A stretch of 64,000 nt of DNA from NCBI GenBank assembly GCA_030015575.1, contig JASDDO010000018.1:377079908-377143907 (forward strand), given 5' to 3'. The translations under genes were made by a program, and so were the position numbers. This document shows positions 46,617 through 57,146 of the stretch, piece by piece. Below the pieces are notes generated by a model. The model did not search any database, had not been told where the DNA came from, and worked only from the letters and a program-made list of their open reading frames with translations. Position 1 is the stretch's first letter. Every line of letters starts with the position of its first letter. The stretch comes from Agapanthus africanus. Its lineage: Eukaryota > Streptophyta > Magnoliopsida > Asparagales > Amaryllidaceae.

Positions 46617-49600
46617 ACTCTACTTCCTGGGTATTGGATACCGGATCAGGATCTCATATCTGTAATACTTTGCAGGCGTTGAGAAACCGTAGGGTTTTGA
46701 AGGCAGGTGACATGACCCTCAGAGTTGCGAACGGAGCTAGCATGGATGCTAAAGCCGTGGGGGACTATCACCTGGGAATGTCAGATGGACATGTTTTGGT
46801 TTTGCGTAATTGCTTTTTTGTACCCAACGCAACTTGTAATATCATTTCTGTATCTTTAGTTTCTAAAGAAGGTTATGAATTTGCGTTTGTAAGTAATATT
46901 GTAAACATTCACCTTAATCAAGTTCTGATTGGGTCAGGTACATTGAGTAATGGTATATACGTATTGAACCAACCACAGATTTTCAATGTCCAGAATACAC
47001 ACAAAAGAAAGTCTCCAGAAATAAATCAGACTTTCTTGTGGTATTGTAGACTGGGTCACATCAATGAGATAAAGTTGACGAAGTTACATACAGAAGGGTA
47101 TTTGAATGCGTTCGAATATCAGTCGTATGCCACTTGTCAATCCTGTCTCAAAGGAAAGATGACAAAGACTCCGTTTACTGGACATGGAGTAAGTGCGAGC
47201 GAGCTCTTGGGACTCGTACACAGTGACGTGTGCGGTCCAATGTCTACACATGCGCGAAGCGGATACTCTTACTTCATTACTTTTACGGATGACTTCTCAA
47301 GGTACGGTTATGTCTTCTTAATGAAACATAAGTCCGAAGCCTTTGGAAAATTCCAGGAGTATAAGAATGAAGTAGAGAAACAGACCGGCAAAAGTATTAA
47401 GATTCTAAGATCGGATCGAGGTGGAGAATACTTAAGTGCCGAATTCCTGGACTATTTAAAAGAGAACAGAATTCTCTCTCAGCTTACTCCTCCATACACC
47501 CCGCAACATAACGGTGTATCGGAGAGACGGAACCGCACCCTATTGGATATGGTGCGGTCCATGATGAGTAACGCTGAGTTACCGCGATCATTCTGGGGAT
47601 ATGCGCTAGAATCAGCCGCATACCTTTTGAACCGAGTTCCCACTAAGACTGTGCCTACCACGCCATTTGAGATGTGGTGTGGGAAGAGACCCCATCTTAA
47701 TCACATTAAGACATGGGGAAGTCCAGCTTTTGTCAAAAAGCAGCATGCGGACAAACTCGAGGCACGCTCAGTACTGTGCAAGTTTGTGGGATATCCAAAG
47801 AATTCCAAGGGATATTTCTTCTACTGCGAAGAGGAACGAAAAGTTCTTGTTTCTCGTCATGCCCACTTTCTAGAACACCAGTTCTTAGAAAAGGAAATAA
47901 GTGGGAGCACAGTAGAACTGGAAGAAATTCCAGAACCACGGACTATTACTGAAAGTTTAGTGGAACCAGAGGCTTCGAAAGAACAGGACATTCCTACGCC
48001 GCTCCGCAGGAGTAGTAGGCAGACTCATCCGCCCGAAAGATACTACGGTTTTCTCATAGACGGGGATAGAGAGGATTGCATTATAGATTATGATGAGCCT
48101 ACTAGCTTCCAGCAGGCCGTTCAGAGCGTTGACTCAGTGAAATGGCTGGATGCAATGCGGACCGAAATGGAGTCCATGTACACCAACAAAGTATGGACGT
48201 TGGACATTGCTCCAGACGGGGTAAAACCCGTAGGATGCAAGTGGATCTTCAAAAGGAAGATTGGTGTAGATGGACAGGTTGAGACCTATAAAGCTAGGCT
48301 GGTAGCAAAGGGTTTTCGTCAAAGACCTGGCTTGGACTACGACGAAACCTTTTCTCCAGTAGCCATGCTGAAATCCATTCGGATCCTTCTTGCCATCGCT
48401 GCCTTCCACGATTATGAGATCTAGCAAATGGACGTAAAGACCGCTTTTCTAAATGGAAATTTAGAGGAGTGTGTCTATATGGACCAACCAGAGGGTTTCA
48501 TTCAGAGTGGGAGCAGCGGAAAGGTGTGCAAGTTGCTTAAGTCCATCTATGGACTAAAGCAGGCATCGCGGAGTTGGAACATCTGCTTTGATGAGACGGT
48601 CAAAGAATTTGGCTTTATCAAAAATCCAGATGAACCATGCATCTATAGTAGATTTGTAGCGAGAACTGTAGTATTCCTCGTTTTATACGTGGATGACATT
48701 CTCTTAATAGGAAATGACATTCCTATGCTACAATCTGTCAAGGGGTTCTTGTCACACAGGTTCTCCATGAAAGACCTGGGTGATGCCTCATACATCCTGG
48801 GGATCCGGATCCATCGTGATAGATCCAAGAGGATATTAGGACTTTCACAGTCCAGGTACATCGACACCGTACTGAAAAGATTCAGTATGGAAGATTCCAA
48901 GCGCGGTAACCTACTGGCTTGTCACGGGATCACCCTCTCTAAAGAGATGTCTCCCAAGACTGATTTGGAGAAGGATCGCATGTCTATTATACCCTACGCT
49001 TCTGCGGTAGGCTCTATAATGTATGCGATGTTGTGTACCAGACCGGATGTAGCTTATGCACTGAGTGTGGTAAGCCGGTATCAGTCAAACCCTGGGGAGA
49101 AACACTGGATAGCGGTAAAGAACATTCTCAAGTACCTGAGAAGGACTAAGGAGATGTTCTTGGTGTATGGCGGAAAAGACCTCCAGATCGAGGCCTTTGC
49201 TGACTCCAGCTTCCAGAGTGACAAGGATGATTCCAAGTCCATGTCGGGTTTTGTCTTCACCCTCAATGGAGGGGCGGTGTGTTGGAAAAGTTCCAAACAA
49301 GAAACCGTTGCAGACTCGACGATGGAAGCGGAATACATCGCTGCATCTGATGCCGCAAAAGAAGCTGTCTGGATGAGGAAGTTCTTGAAAGAACTTCAGG
49401 TGGTTCCGTCCATTGTTGATCCAATATCTCTGTATTGCGACAACAACGGGGCTATAGCTTTAGCGAAGGAACCCAGGTCCCATCAGAGATCCCGACACAT
49501 CTTAAGGCGGTATCACCTGATCAGGGAGATCGTAGATCGCCAGGAGATCGAGGTTCGGAGAGTCGCTTCAGAAGACAACACTGCAGATCCATTCACCAAG

Positions 49601-49672
49601 GCCCTGCCCCAGACTCAGTTCGAGCGGCTGATCGAGATGATAGGTCTTCGATACGCCAGTACATGGCCTTAG
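46553..49672 (+). pseudogene. pol: copia C Pol: protease, integrase, RT, RNase H; one nonsense codon
   Basis: Reading in the -1 frame relative to gag: protease LDTGSGSHIC (near 46635), the integrase HHCC region reading LWYCRLGH (its first zinc histidine is tyrosine here, histidine in A and B) with CQSCLKGKM, core HSDVCGPM, FTDDFSRYG and GVSERRNRTLLD, RT (YVDDILLIG near 48690) and RNase H (IEAFADSSFQSD; MEAEYIAASDAAKEAVW), ending LRYASTWP at 49672. A TAG at 48422-48424 replaces the tryptophan of WQMDVKTAFLNG. Everything after is open to the end. Without these changes the domain set is complete and of normal size. Confidence 0.92.
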
Positions 49673-49686
49673 TGCAAATGGGAGAT
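49673..49686 (+). other. copia C polypurine-type tract
   Basis: TGCAAATGGGAGAT between the RNase H stop and the 3' LTR. Confidence 0.7.
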
Positions 49687-51878
49687 TGTTAGTGTATATG
49701 CCCTAGAGGCCATTACTGTATCATACTAGTTTGTATATTACTTAATGGAAGCTTGGGATATTCACCTTGTATATACAATCTTGCTCAAAATAGTAGTATG
49801 CTACTTGGTTTGTTTCTACTTCAATGTGTACATGTGTTTATTTTTGTATATCGCCTATACACATTAGTGGAGCCCTTAGGATCTTTGCTTGATTACCAGC
49901 GATGTGATGGCCGTCACACTAGTGGGGCTGGGTAATCTATAAGCACATCCTTATGCAGGTCCCTGGTCGCAGGACTATCGAGACAGGGCATCGATACTCC
50001 GGAGTAGACCAGCGCATGCGCTTCTCATCCCAGTGTGGGAGACGGTCTGTCCCACAGCCGTCAGTACGTCTTACTTGAGATAGTATGCGGGTGCTCGTTA
50101 GGTTACGGGTACACTGGACAGGACTCGTCGGGAACTGACTAGTTGGTATTATGCCTATCGTCAGTTATCAGTTCCCAGGTGACATGAGTACAGCTTAGTC
50201 CGCTGACTTGACACTGTCACTTTGCCTCGAGTGTGTTCCCACTGTACTTTGATCACTACCCTACCACGGCTCAAAGGAGTCGTGCAAACAGGTAGTGGTT
50301 GGGTGCAGTCCCGAAGCACTTGGAGGCAGTGACGGTTAGACAGGATTCGTCTCTCCCGGTATTGGGGGTTGACATCGTGCTGTGTCTAGGAGAGCCATTA
50401 CACGAGTAGTCCTTGGCCAGGGCAAACGAGATATACTGGTAGGCTTCCAGTGTTATCTCAGGGTGTTTTGGGCTTCGCTCCGGCACGACTTGTACCGCTA
50501 TTGGGGGACTGACGTTTACCGCCCCCTAGGCCCGCCATGCGATGTATCAGACTAACAGACCGGACTGTACGGAGAATGTCACATTCAGGCTCAGTAGGAG
50601 TTCAGATGGGTTTCGCCTCGTCGGTCTTCTTGTCGGCATTACCTGGGGACCGTTACGCACAGCTAGTGCCGCTTGCGGTCTGTGGTTAAACCTACTGCCA
50701 GCGTAGTGTCGAGTGTTTAGAGTCCCACACAGAATGCTTTTCGCCTTTAGGCAAAAGAGTAGAGGTCGCATGGTATTGCGACAGGTCGCATGGTATTGCG
50801 ACAGATCGCATGGTTTTGCGACAGGGTTCGGTCACATCCGTGCACTTGTGCACGTATAGTGTCCGGACAGTCTGCACTAGCGGGCTTTGGTTTAAGCCAG
50901 ATCCTAGTGTACCTTTTGGGATTGGATTTATCCAGTGTGCATTCGTGTTCCTCGGAACGCGGATGCGGGTGCGTATGCACAGTTGACAGGGAAACAGAGG
51001 CAGCGGATTCTCATTAGGGTTGTTGACAGTTGACCGTTGACTATTTGACTTTTTGTTCAACCCTAATGAGAATATGATATGTGATTAACTATTATATTAA
51101 TTAAGTATTATGGTGACATGGTTGTTGACTTGTTGACTTTGTTGACTTGTTGACTTTTGTTGACTTGTTGACTTTGTTGACCGGTTGACTAGGCTTGACT
51201 AGTTGACCATCATGATAACCATAGCCATCATTTCATGGCAAAGACTTTTGTTTGCTTGCTCATTTGTGTAAAATGAGTGCATGAAATGATATGGTTATGG
51301 TTACTTCAACCATCACATAAGACTTATTTGGTATGATGAGTTATCATGACTTTGGATTATGAGAGGGTGAGAGACAAAATACTTGCTCATTCTTTCTTGC
51401 TCACTCTCTCTCTTGTTTTTGAGCTCTCCTTTTGCTCTCACCCTCTTGCTCTTGCTCCCTCTCTTTAATCTATGGTTCTCTTGTCTCATGAGTTGAGAAT
51501 CAAGAACCATAGATAAAATCCCACACAAACTATTCTCTACTCATTCTAGTTCACAAGGTTTAGCAAACCGAGTGAACTAGTTTCTTCAAAGAACGAAGAA
51601 GGAGCCAAAGGTTGGAGCTTTCAGGTGGATCTATCTTCGGCGTACGGAGACGACGAGAAGAAGCCAATCCGGACCACCATCGGAGCTTGAAGACGAAGGA
51701 GTTCAAGACAAGCAAGGTATAACCCCCTAACCGAGTAGCTAGAAACTCATAGTTAGGTTGTTAGATAGATGTTTAACCAAGATCCGGGTTTTAGGTCCAT
51801 GTTACCACCTCCGTAAAAATCGTTTTTTACCAAATTCCGCATTCCCGAAAGTACCGGGAGAGGTAGCATGTACTTACA
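49687..51878 (+). repeat. copia C 3' LTR
   Basis: It is 2192 bp and nearly identical to the 5' LTR. It has three rather than two GTCGCA/TGCGAC hairpin units (about 50765-50822), the 16-bp inverted repeat at 51007-51022 with 51058-51073, and a TTGAC cluster. It ends GTACTTACA, where the 5' copy has GGACTTACA. Confidence 0.94.
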
Positions 51879-51883
51879 ATATA

Positions 51884-52588
51884 GACATAGTATTAATGAG
51901 ACACAACACCATTATTGACAGTTCATGTTACACGAGCACTAATTGTATGCTACACACATTCTGTCGATAATTGCCATGACATGCATAACCCATATACATA
52001 CGAGATATAGTTTACACCTATACACATGTGATATTGTATAGGTTAGGGACATTGAGACATTGATTCATATTCCTTTGTGCATGACATATAGCATACATGT
52101 ATACCTACATGCTTACACATATGCCTTGCCATGTCTACATTCTAGCTACCTATATACCTATATGGTATTTTACCATTAGAGATAGGTATATACACATATG
52201 AGACACAGCTACACATATACCTGGAGGGTATTGTATCATTATTGACATGTATATACACATACCTAGCTTGATATAGCTATATACATACCTGGAGGGTATT
52301 ACATCATTATTGATAGGTAGATATACATATCTTGCTATACCTACATGGTTACGCATACCTGGCTATAGCTACATGTTCACCTTTATATGATATTGTTTGG
52401 ATTTTGGAGAAATTAGGAACCGCATGATATATTTAATAACTTGTTGCAGTTAAATTGCGGTTTTTCCTTTATATACTCATATTACTATTTCATATTGCAT
52501 ATATTATATTTCATGGAATTCATGTGATATTTTCTGGATGTTTTACTCCTGGGTATATATATCAGTGGTATGGGACGATGATATATAT

Positions 52589-52627
<39 letters not shown>

Positions 52628-54024
52628 TGGTATGGGACGCTGTTCTATATCTACACCTATATTATATATATCATCATAATGATCTATACAAATATTCTTA
52701 TTCATTACTTGATGTTTTCTGGATTTTAGGACCGTGGTAGTTTCATAAAATTATGCATTGTTTGAAAAATCTCTTGATATGATATTTCGATGCGTCCACC
52801 ATGAGATTTCTCGGTTCTGAGATTTGTGATATATACCCGATGCGAGGAGTGGAGTGGGCCGTGTGCGGGGACATGGTGGGGCCCGAAGGTACCCCGGTGC
52901 AAGAAGATCGCAGATGATGGCGATGAGCTCGAGGCAGGGGAGTACTACCTTACCGGTGACATTACTTGGACTCGGCGGTTATCGTGGTGATACCGACCAG
53001 ATTTATGTATGTATGGATACGGGGAATTTCGAGTGTCGAAGCTGGGCACTCGGATATCCGAGAGACGTATGATACGTACCTATCAGGGCCAGTCGTGGTG
53101 ACGGCACCTGATAGAGGAGTATTTATGTGTCGATGCTAGACACTAGTTTTCATGATGTTTTCGGGTGTCGATATTAGACACTCAGGTTTCATGAGACTTA
53201 CAGGATGTGTTTTATTCCGTACTCCGCATTTATTTGATATGCATTGCTTCATGTATTAGTAGTACCTGATAGAGTACCTTTCATGACTGTTGCATTTACA
53301 TATTGCCATTTATTGCTATCCGCTTGCATGTGATAAACCGTCGCAGTACGTGCATACTTGAGATTACCGGCATATGTTATTTACTATTCACGAGTTGGCA
53401 ACTCACCCCCGTTGTGCCACAGTGTTTTGCAGGTAGTTCCTCAGGGCAGTCGATGTAGGGCTTTCATCTATCGTATCCTCTTTTGCAGCGGATACCGCTA
53501 CGGCTGACTGGGTGCAGTTTTGCTATAGGTGGGTTTTACGGTTATCCGATGTTGCTCATTGTATATTCGTTGTATCCAGTACTCTCCATATACTACTTCA
53601 TGTATTGACTTAGAGACGAGTTGTGAGGACGATATTATATATTATTTATGACTTTGGAGGTTTTTTTTCATGTTGTTCATTTTATATCGTCTTTTTCTTC
53701 GCTACGGCGTCGTATATCTGTTGTGGTGGTTGTTTTTCGCCTTTGGGCATGGATTTGCTCCCGTTGGGGATGCTTTTACTTATATTTATGTTGTACCCTT
53801 TTTGGGGGCTTGTTTTAGAAAGGAGGTGCTGCCAAAATTTTAAAGAAAAAAAATTTGAACTTTAAAAAATTTTGATTAAGATTTAAAAAGTTTTAACAAT
53901 GTTCTTATCACTTACTACTTTTGATGGTTTAGATTGCTGGGTTTTCGGCTTACTTAAATTGCGTTACGCCTGTGGACGTTACGTGGTTTAAGGGCCGTCA
54001 CGTGCCAAATTTCGGGTCGTGACA
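51884..54024 (+). repeat. G1 3' LTR, second part
   Basis: It is collinear with 19098-21250, including the 70-nt tandem repeats, a longer AT microsatellite (about 52583-52623), the GAGTTGGCAACTC block (53392-53404) and the GGGTCGTGACA end. The target duplication ACTAC follows at 54025-54029. Confidence 0.92.
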
Positions 54025-54029
54025 ACTAC

Positions 54030-54251
54030 CCTGGCCCCACTATTATGATCTCTCCTAGTAGTCAAGTACACATCCTAAGTGCTTTATCAACATGTGAGAG
54101 CAAGACAGTATCACAATATAAGTCTACATTTTAAGACAAAGAGCAACCAGATAGTATACTATCATGTCAAGCAAGAAAGTCCTCTCTATATATATCCAAG
54201 TATCCACTATAATATACATCATATGTACAATAATGGCCTCTAGGGCATATA
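54030..54251 (-). repeat. copia LTR F, right part
   Basis: It continues F after the G1 insertion (minus strand), matching LTR A 7010-7240: CAAGTACACATCCTAAG, AGCAAGAAAGTC and the GCCCTAGAGGCC start. It stops about 10 bases short of the TGTTAG terminus, where it abuts the LTR end of D. Confidence 0.82.
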
Positions 54252-54662
54252 CTTATTCCTACTTCGTCATCCTCTACTAGATTAGACATTTAGTTTAGGG
54301 TGTTAGCTTCACTAATACCTAATTAGTGAAGATGTTGCTTGAGTTGGTGTCTTCTCAAAGTAGATCATCTTCGGCCTCAAAGATCATTGTGCAAGCTCGT
54401 TAATTTCGACTAGTGGAGCCTACGGAGAGTCCTGATCACCACTACTTAGAGCGAAGGGACATCTACACGGAGCATTTGAAGTGAAGGACCGGTCTACAAA
54501 GGTTGTATTCCATATTCACTTAGATATAAAGTTGTTTACATATTGTATTGTCTAATTCTCAAGTTAAGATTCTAGGGTTAGGGTTGAGTAGCATGGCAAT
54601 TTTTTGAAAATGGCATGGACGATACCTCCCGAAAACCTACTGTCGTGCTAAGTAACCCTACA
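54252..54662 (+). repeat. copia D 5' LTR, last ~410 bases
   Basis: The plus strand matches the end of LTR A by eye (CTACAAAGGTTGTA onward) and ends AACCCTACA just before a PBS. The upstream part of this LTR is missing. The junction with F is head to head, with no visible target duplication. Confidence 0.78.
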
Positions 54663-54663
54663 G

Positions 54664-54676
54664 TGGTATCAGAGCC
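54664..54676 (+). other. copia D primer binding site
   Basis: TGGTATCAGAGCC one base after the LTR end. Confidence 0.92.
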
Positions 54677-57146
54677 AAGCTAGAGAATTAGACGATGTTT
54701 GTTAGATTATGAAACCAAAACTACTCCGTAACTTGAAACATTGAAATCTGGTTTCTGTCGATTTTTAAATGGGCTTAAAAAAAATTTTAAGCAACCGCAG
54801 AATGTTGTATGCGATATAACATGAACACCAAAGAAATTTGAAGCAATACGGTTGGAATTTGGCCGGCCACATGCAATGAAATTCTGAGCAGGCCTGTTTT
54901 GTGAGGGAGTTTTGGCTTCAAAATTTTTTGGTGTTCTAATCTCTGGGTTCTGGTGTTTCAGGTGTTGCTTGTTTTTTCTAAAATTTCATAAGATATTAAT
55001 TTTCTATAAAGGCAATTCGGAGTGTTTCGTAGTCATAATTCTAACTTTATTTCGGGTTATTTAGACGCCGTTAAAAAGTTCGAATGGATATCAATAACCT
55101 AATTTTTCCCTCGACGGAAATTTTCCAAGAGTTGGATTTTTCCAAATTAAAGAATATTCAAAAATCATGCAAGTAATGCGATGGACCCTCTAAAAGAACG
55201 AAACCCTAACTCGATTTTATGACCGTAAGAACCACCGCCAAACCCTAGGGTTTGCGGTAGTTCCGCGGTGCCATGGTGAGGCAAGGGTTGACCCTTCTAT
55301 GGTTGGTCCATAGGTACTGTGGCATGTACTTAGTATTTTTAAACTATGCTCAAGTGTTGAGCTCTTTGGGAAATTTTTGGTGTTTGTTGATTCGATCGAA
55401 ATATTTAACATTGTCTAGCTTTTTATGGAATGTGATACAATATTTGGAATTCATATTGCTAGGCATGAAATCCGAGGTATGTGATATTTCACGTTTATGA
55501 TGTCTAAGGTGATTGTGGATTCCAAATGTTGTAGTTTGACATTTTCTTTTCTACGACCGTAAGTGTAATATGTGGTGTATCACCGTTTTCGTTGCTATAT
55601 ATCAACGACAATTGTGATACGCATATTTACTTACGTTGATGACATTTGATTTTATGTGTCGCTGTGATATATTATATTGGATCGTCATGTTTTGAATAGC
55701 CGGGGGTTTTATGTGAGATTAGAGTTTTTCATTTTCATTCATGTAAAATTCATTGTATATAATATTCTTTTATTGGGGCACTTCCGGATTGAGAATGATG
55801 TCACCATTGTTGTATATTATTTACTTTTCCACATTAGGATGGACCCAAGACGGGGAGCATAAGTAACCGGGTTCTAGAGTCCAGTTGGAGACCATCTCGA
55901 GGAGTCGGGTCCGGGTCTCCTAACTCTAGAATTGGTAGGGTTGCTTGTCGCTCTCATAGGGGTCTAGGGATGTGGGTTTGGCTATTCATCATGACCGTGG
56001 AATCCGTGTTTTATACTGGCTTAATTTAAAACACGAAATTCCTAGTATATCAAATATTTCATAAGTTATCTTCTGCTGCTGATATTCTGTGATGTAATCA
56101 CTTTATATATTTGAGACGAATGCTTTATTATTATATATATGATATATAATAAACATTGCTTATGTTTTGCACCCGCGCTAATCCCGGCCCGCTATGTCGT
56201 TAGTTAAGTAACTTAACGGTGCATAACGGGACACTGTGGCGAATGCGGATGGCATAAGCGTACTTTGTATTTTCGTTTCTTCTATGATGCTTAGGAAGCA
56301 TAAATGATGGGACTTCATTAATGAGATTAATGAAAGAAAAGAAACCTAAAAGATATTGTAGAATCACATTTTCAAAAAGGGTATCTCTAGTTTTTGCTTT
56401 GCATAGCGATATTCCTCGTAGAATACCCAACACCTTATTCGATAAGGAAAGAGCCGAGATCCCTTCACCGGGAGTGACCTCTTTAGCAAAACTAGCAGAT
56501 GCTACAACCCACTCGGTTTTGTCTTTTGATTGCTTCTTTTAGTTCTTGCTTTGCATAGTGCTATTTGTGAAATATCCTGCACCTTATTCGATAAGGAAAA
56601 AGTCGAGATCCCTTCACCGGGAGTGACCTCTTTAGCGAAACTAGTAAAAGCCTAAAAAACGCTCTTTTTCAAAATCACTTGATTCTACAACGATATCAAG
56701 TTCATTACACAAAAGGTTTTCTCTAAAAACCTGACGTAGCCCTCCGTCATTTCAGATAAGTACTACTTAGTATTCGTGCTACGTTTGTTGGCCTGCGTCA
56801 AGGCATAGTGTGCGGTAGCTAACTCGTGCTTATCTGTAACATAAGATGAGATTGGATTAGGGTAGTCGTGCGACTTTGTTGGCCTGCGTCAAGGGTTGTG
56901 CGAGTAGGTTTAATTCAATCAAGAAATGTACGGGTTGAACTTGACTAGCGGACTATGGTTTGTTGGCCTGCGTCAAGGTCATAGGACGCTTGGGGCAAAA
57001 GTATTATCGGGAATTTCAAGTGTTGAAATTTGCAATGATATTGCATACCTTCTATGAGATAGTTGGATCCCGATACCCACGGCGAGAAAGAGTTGCTCCT
57101 GGGAGAGTTTTACACATCACAATTAGCCGATCAAGTAGGTATCTAG
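54677..57146 (+). other. copia D leader with ordered hairpins, cut by E
   Basis: No protein is recognised. Structures: ACCGC/GCGGT with AAACCC/GGGTTT (55234-55258); nested AAGTAACC/GGTTGCTT (55861-55868 with 55939-55946) and TTCTAGAGT/ACTCTAGAA (55872-55880 with 55923-55931) with GGAGACC/GGTCTCC inside; the ~95-nt module twice (about 56394-56495 and 56541-56645); three loops TTGGCCTGCGTCAAGG (56788-56803, 56879-56894, 56963-56978); and AATTTC/GAAATT (57012-57030). It is closest to A's leader. The rest of D is beyond the window. Confidence 0.75.

Larger units (their letters stand above)
41449..51878 (+). mobile_element. copia element C, complete and youngest in the window
   Basis: 5' LTR 41449-43620, PBS 43622-43634, leader to 45722, gag 45723-46616, pol to 49672, polypurine stretch, 3' LTR 49687-51878. 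The first ~250 bases of the two LTRs are identical by eye, and their length difference (20 bases) is a single extra hairpin unit. Only one nonsense codon and one frameshift break pol, so this copy inserted recently and could still be mobilised in trans. Confidence 0.95.
17651..54024 (+). mobile_element. G1: Ty3/gypsy chromovirus, Tekay-like, with nested insertions
   Basis: A full-length but decayed element: 5' LTR 17651-21250, PBS, gag and pol remnants 21491-24932, resumed integrase and chromodomain 39366-39975, polypurine tract, and 3' LTR 39992-41448 plus 51884-54024. The domain order PR-RT-RNaseH-INT followed by a chromodomain-like tail identifies a chromovirus. The Tekay assignment rests on sequence feel and LTR length. 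LTR lengths agree once nested DNA is removed (3600 and about 3598). The interior without insertions is only about 4.3 kb, so there are deletions, mainly in gag. Confidence 0.9.
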
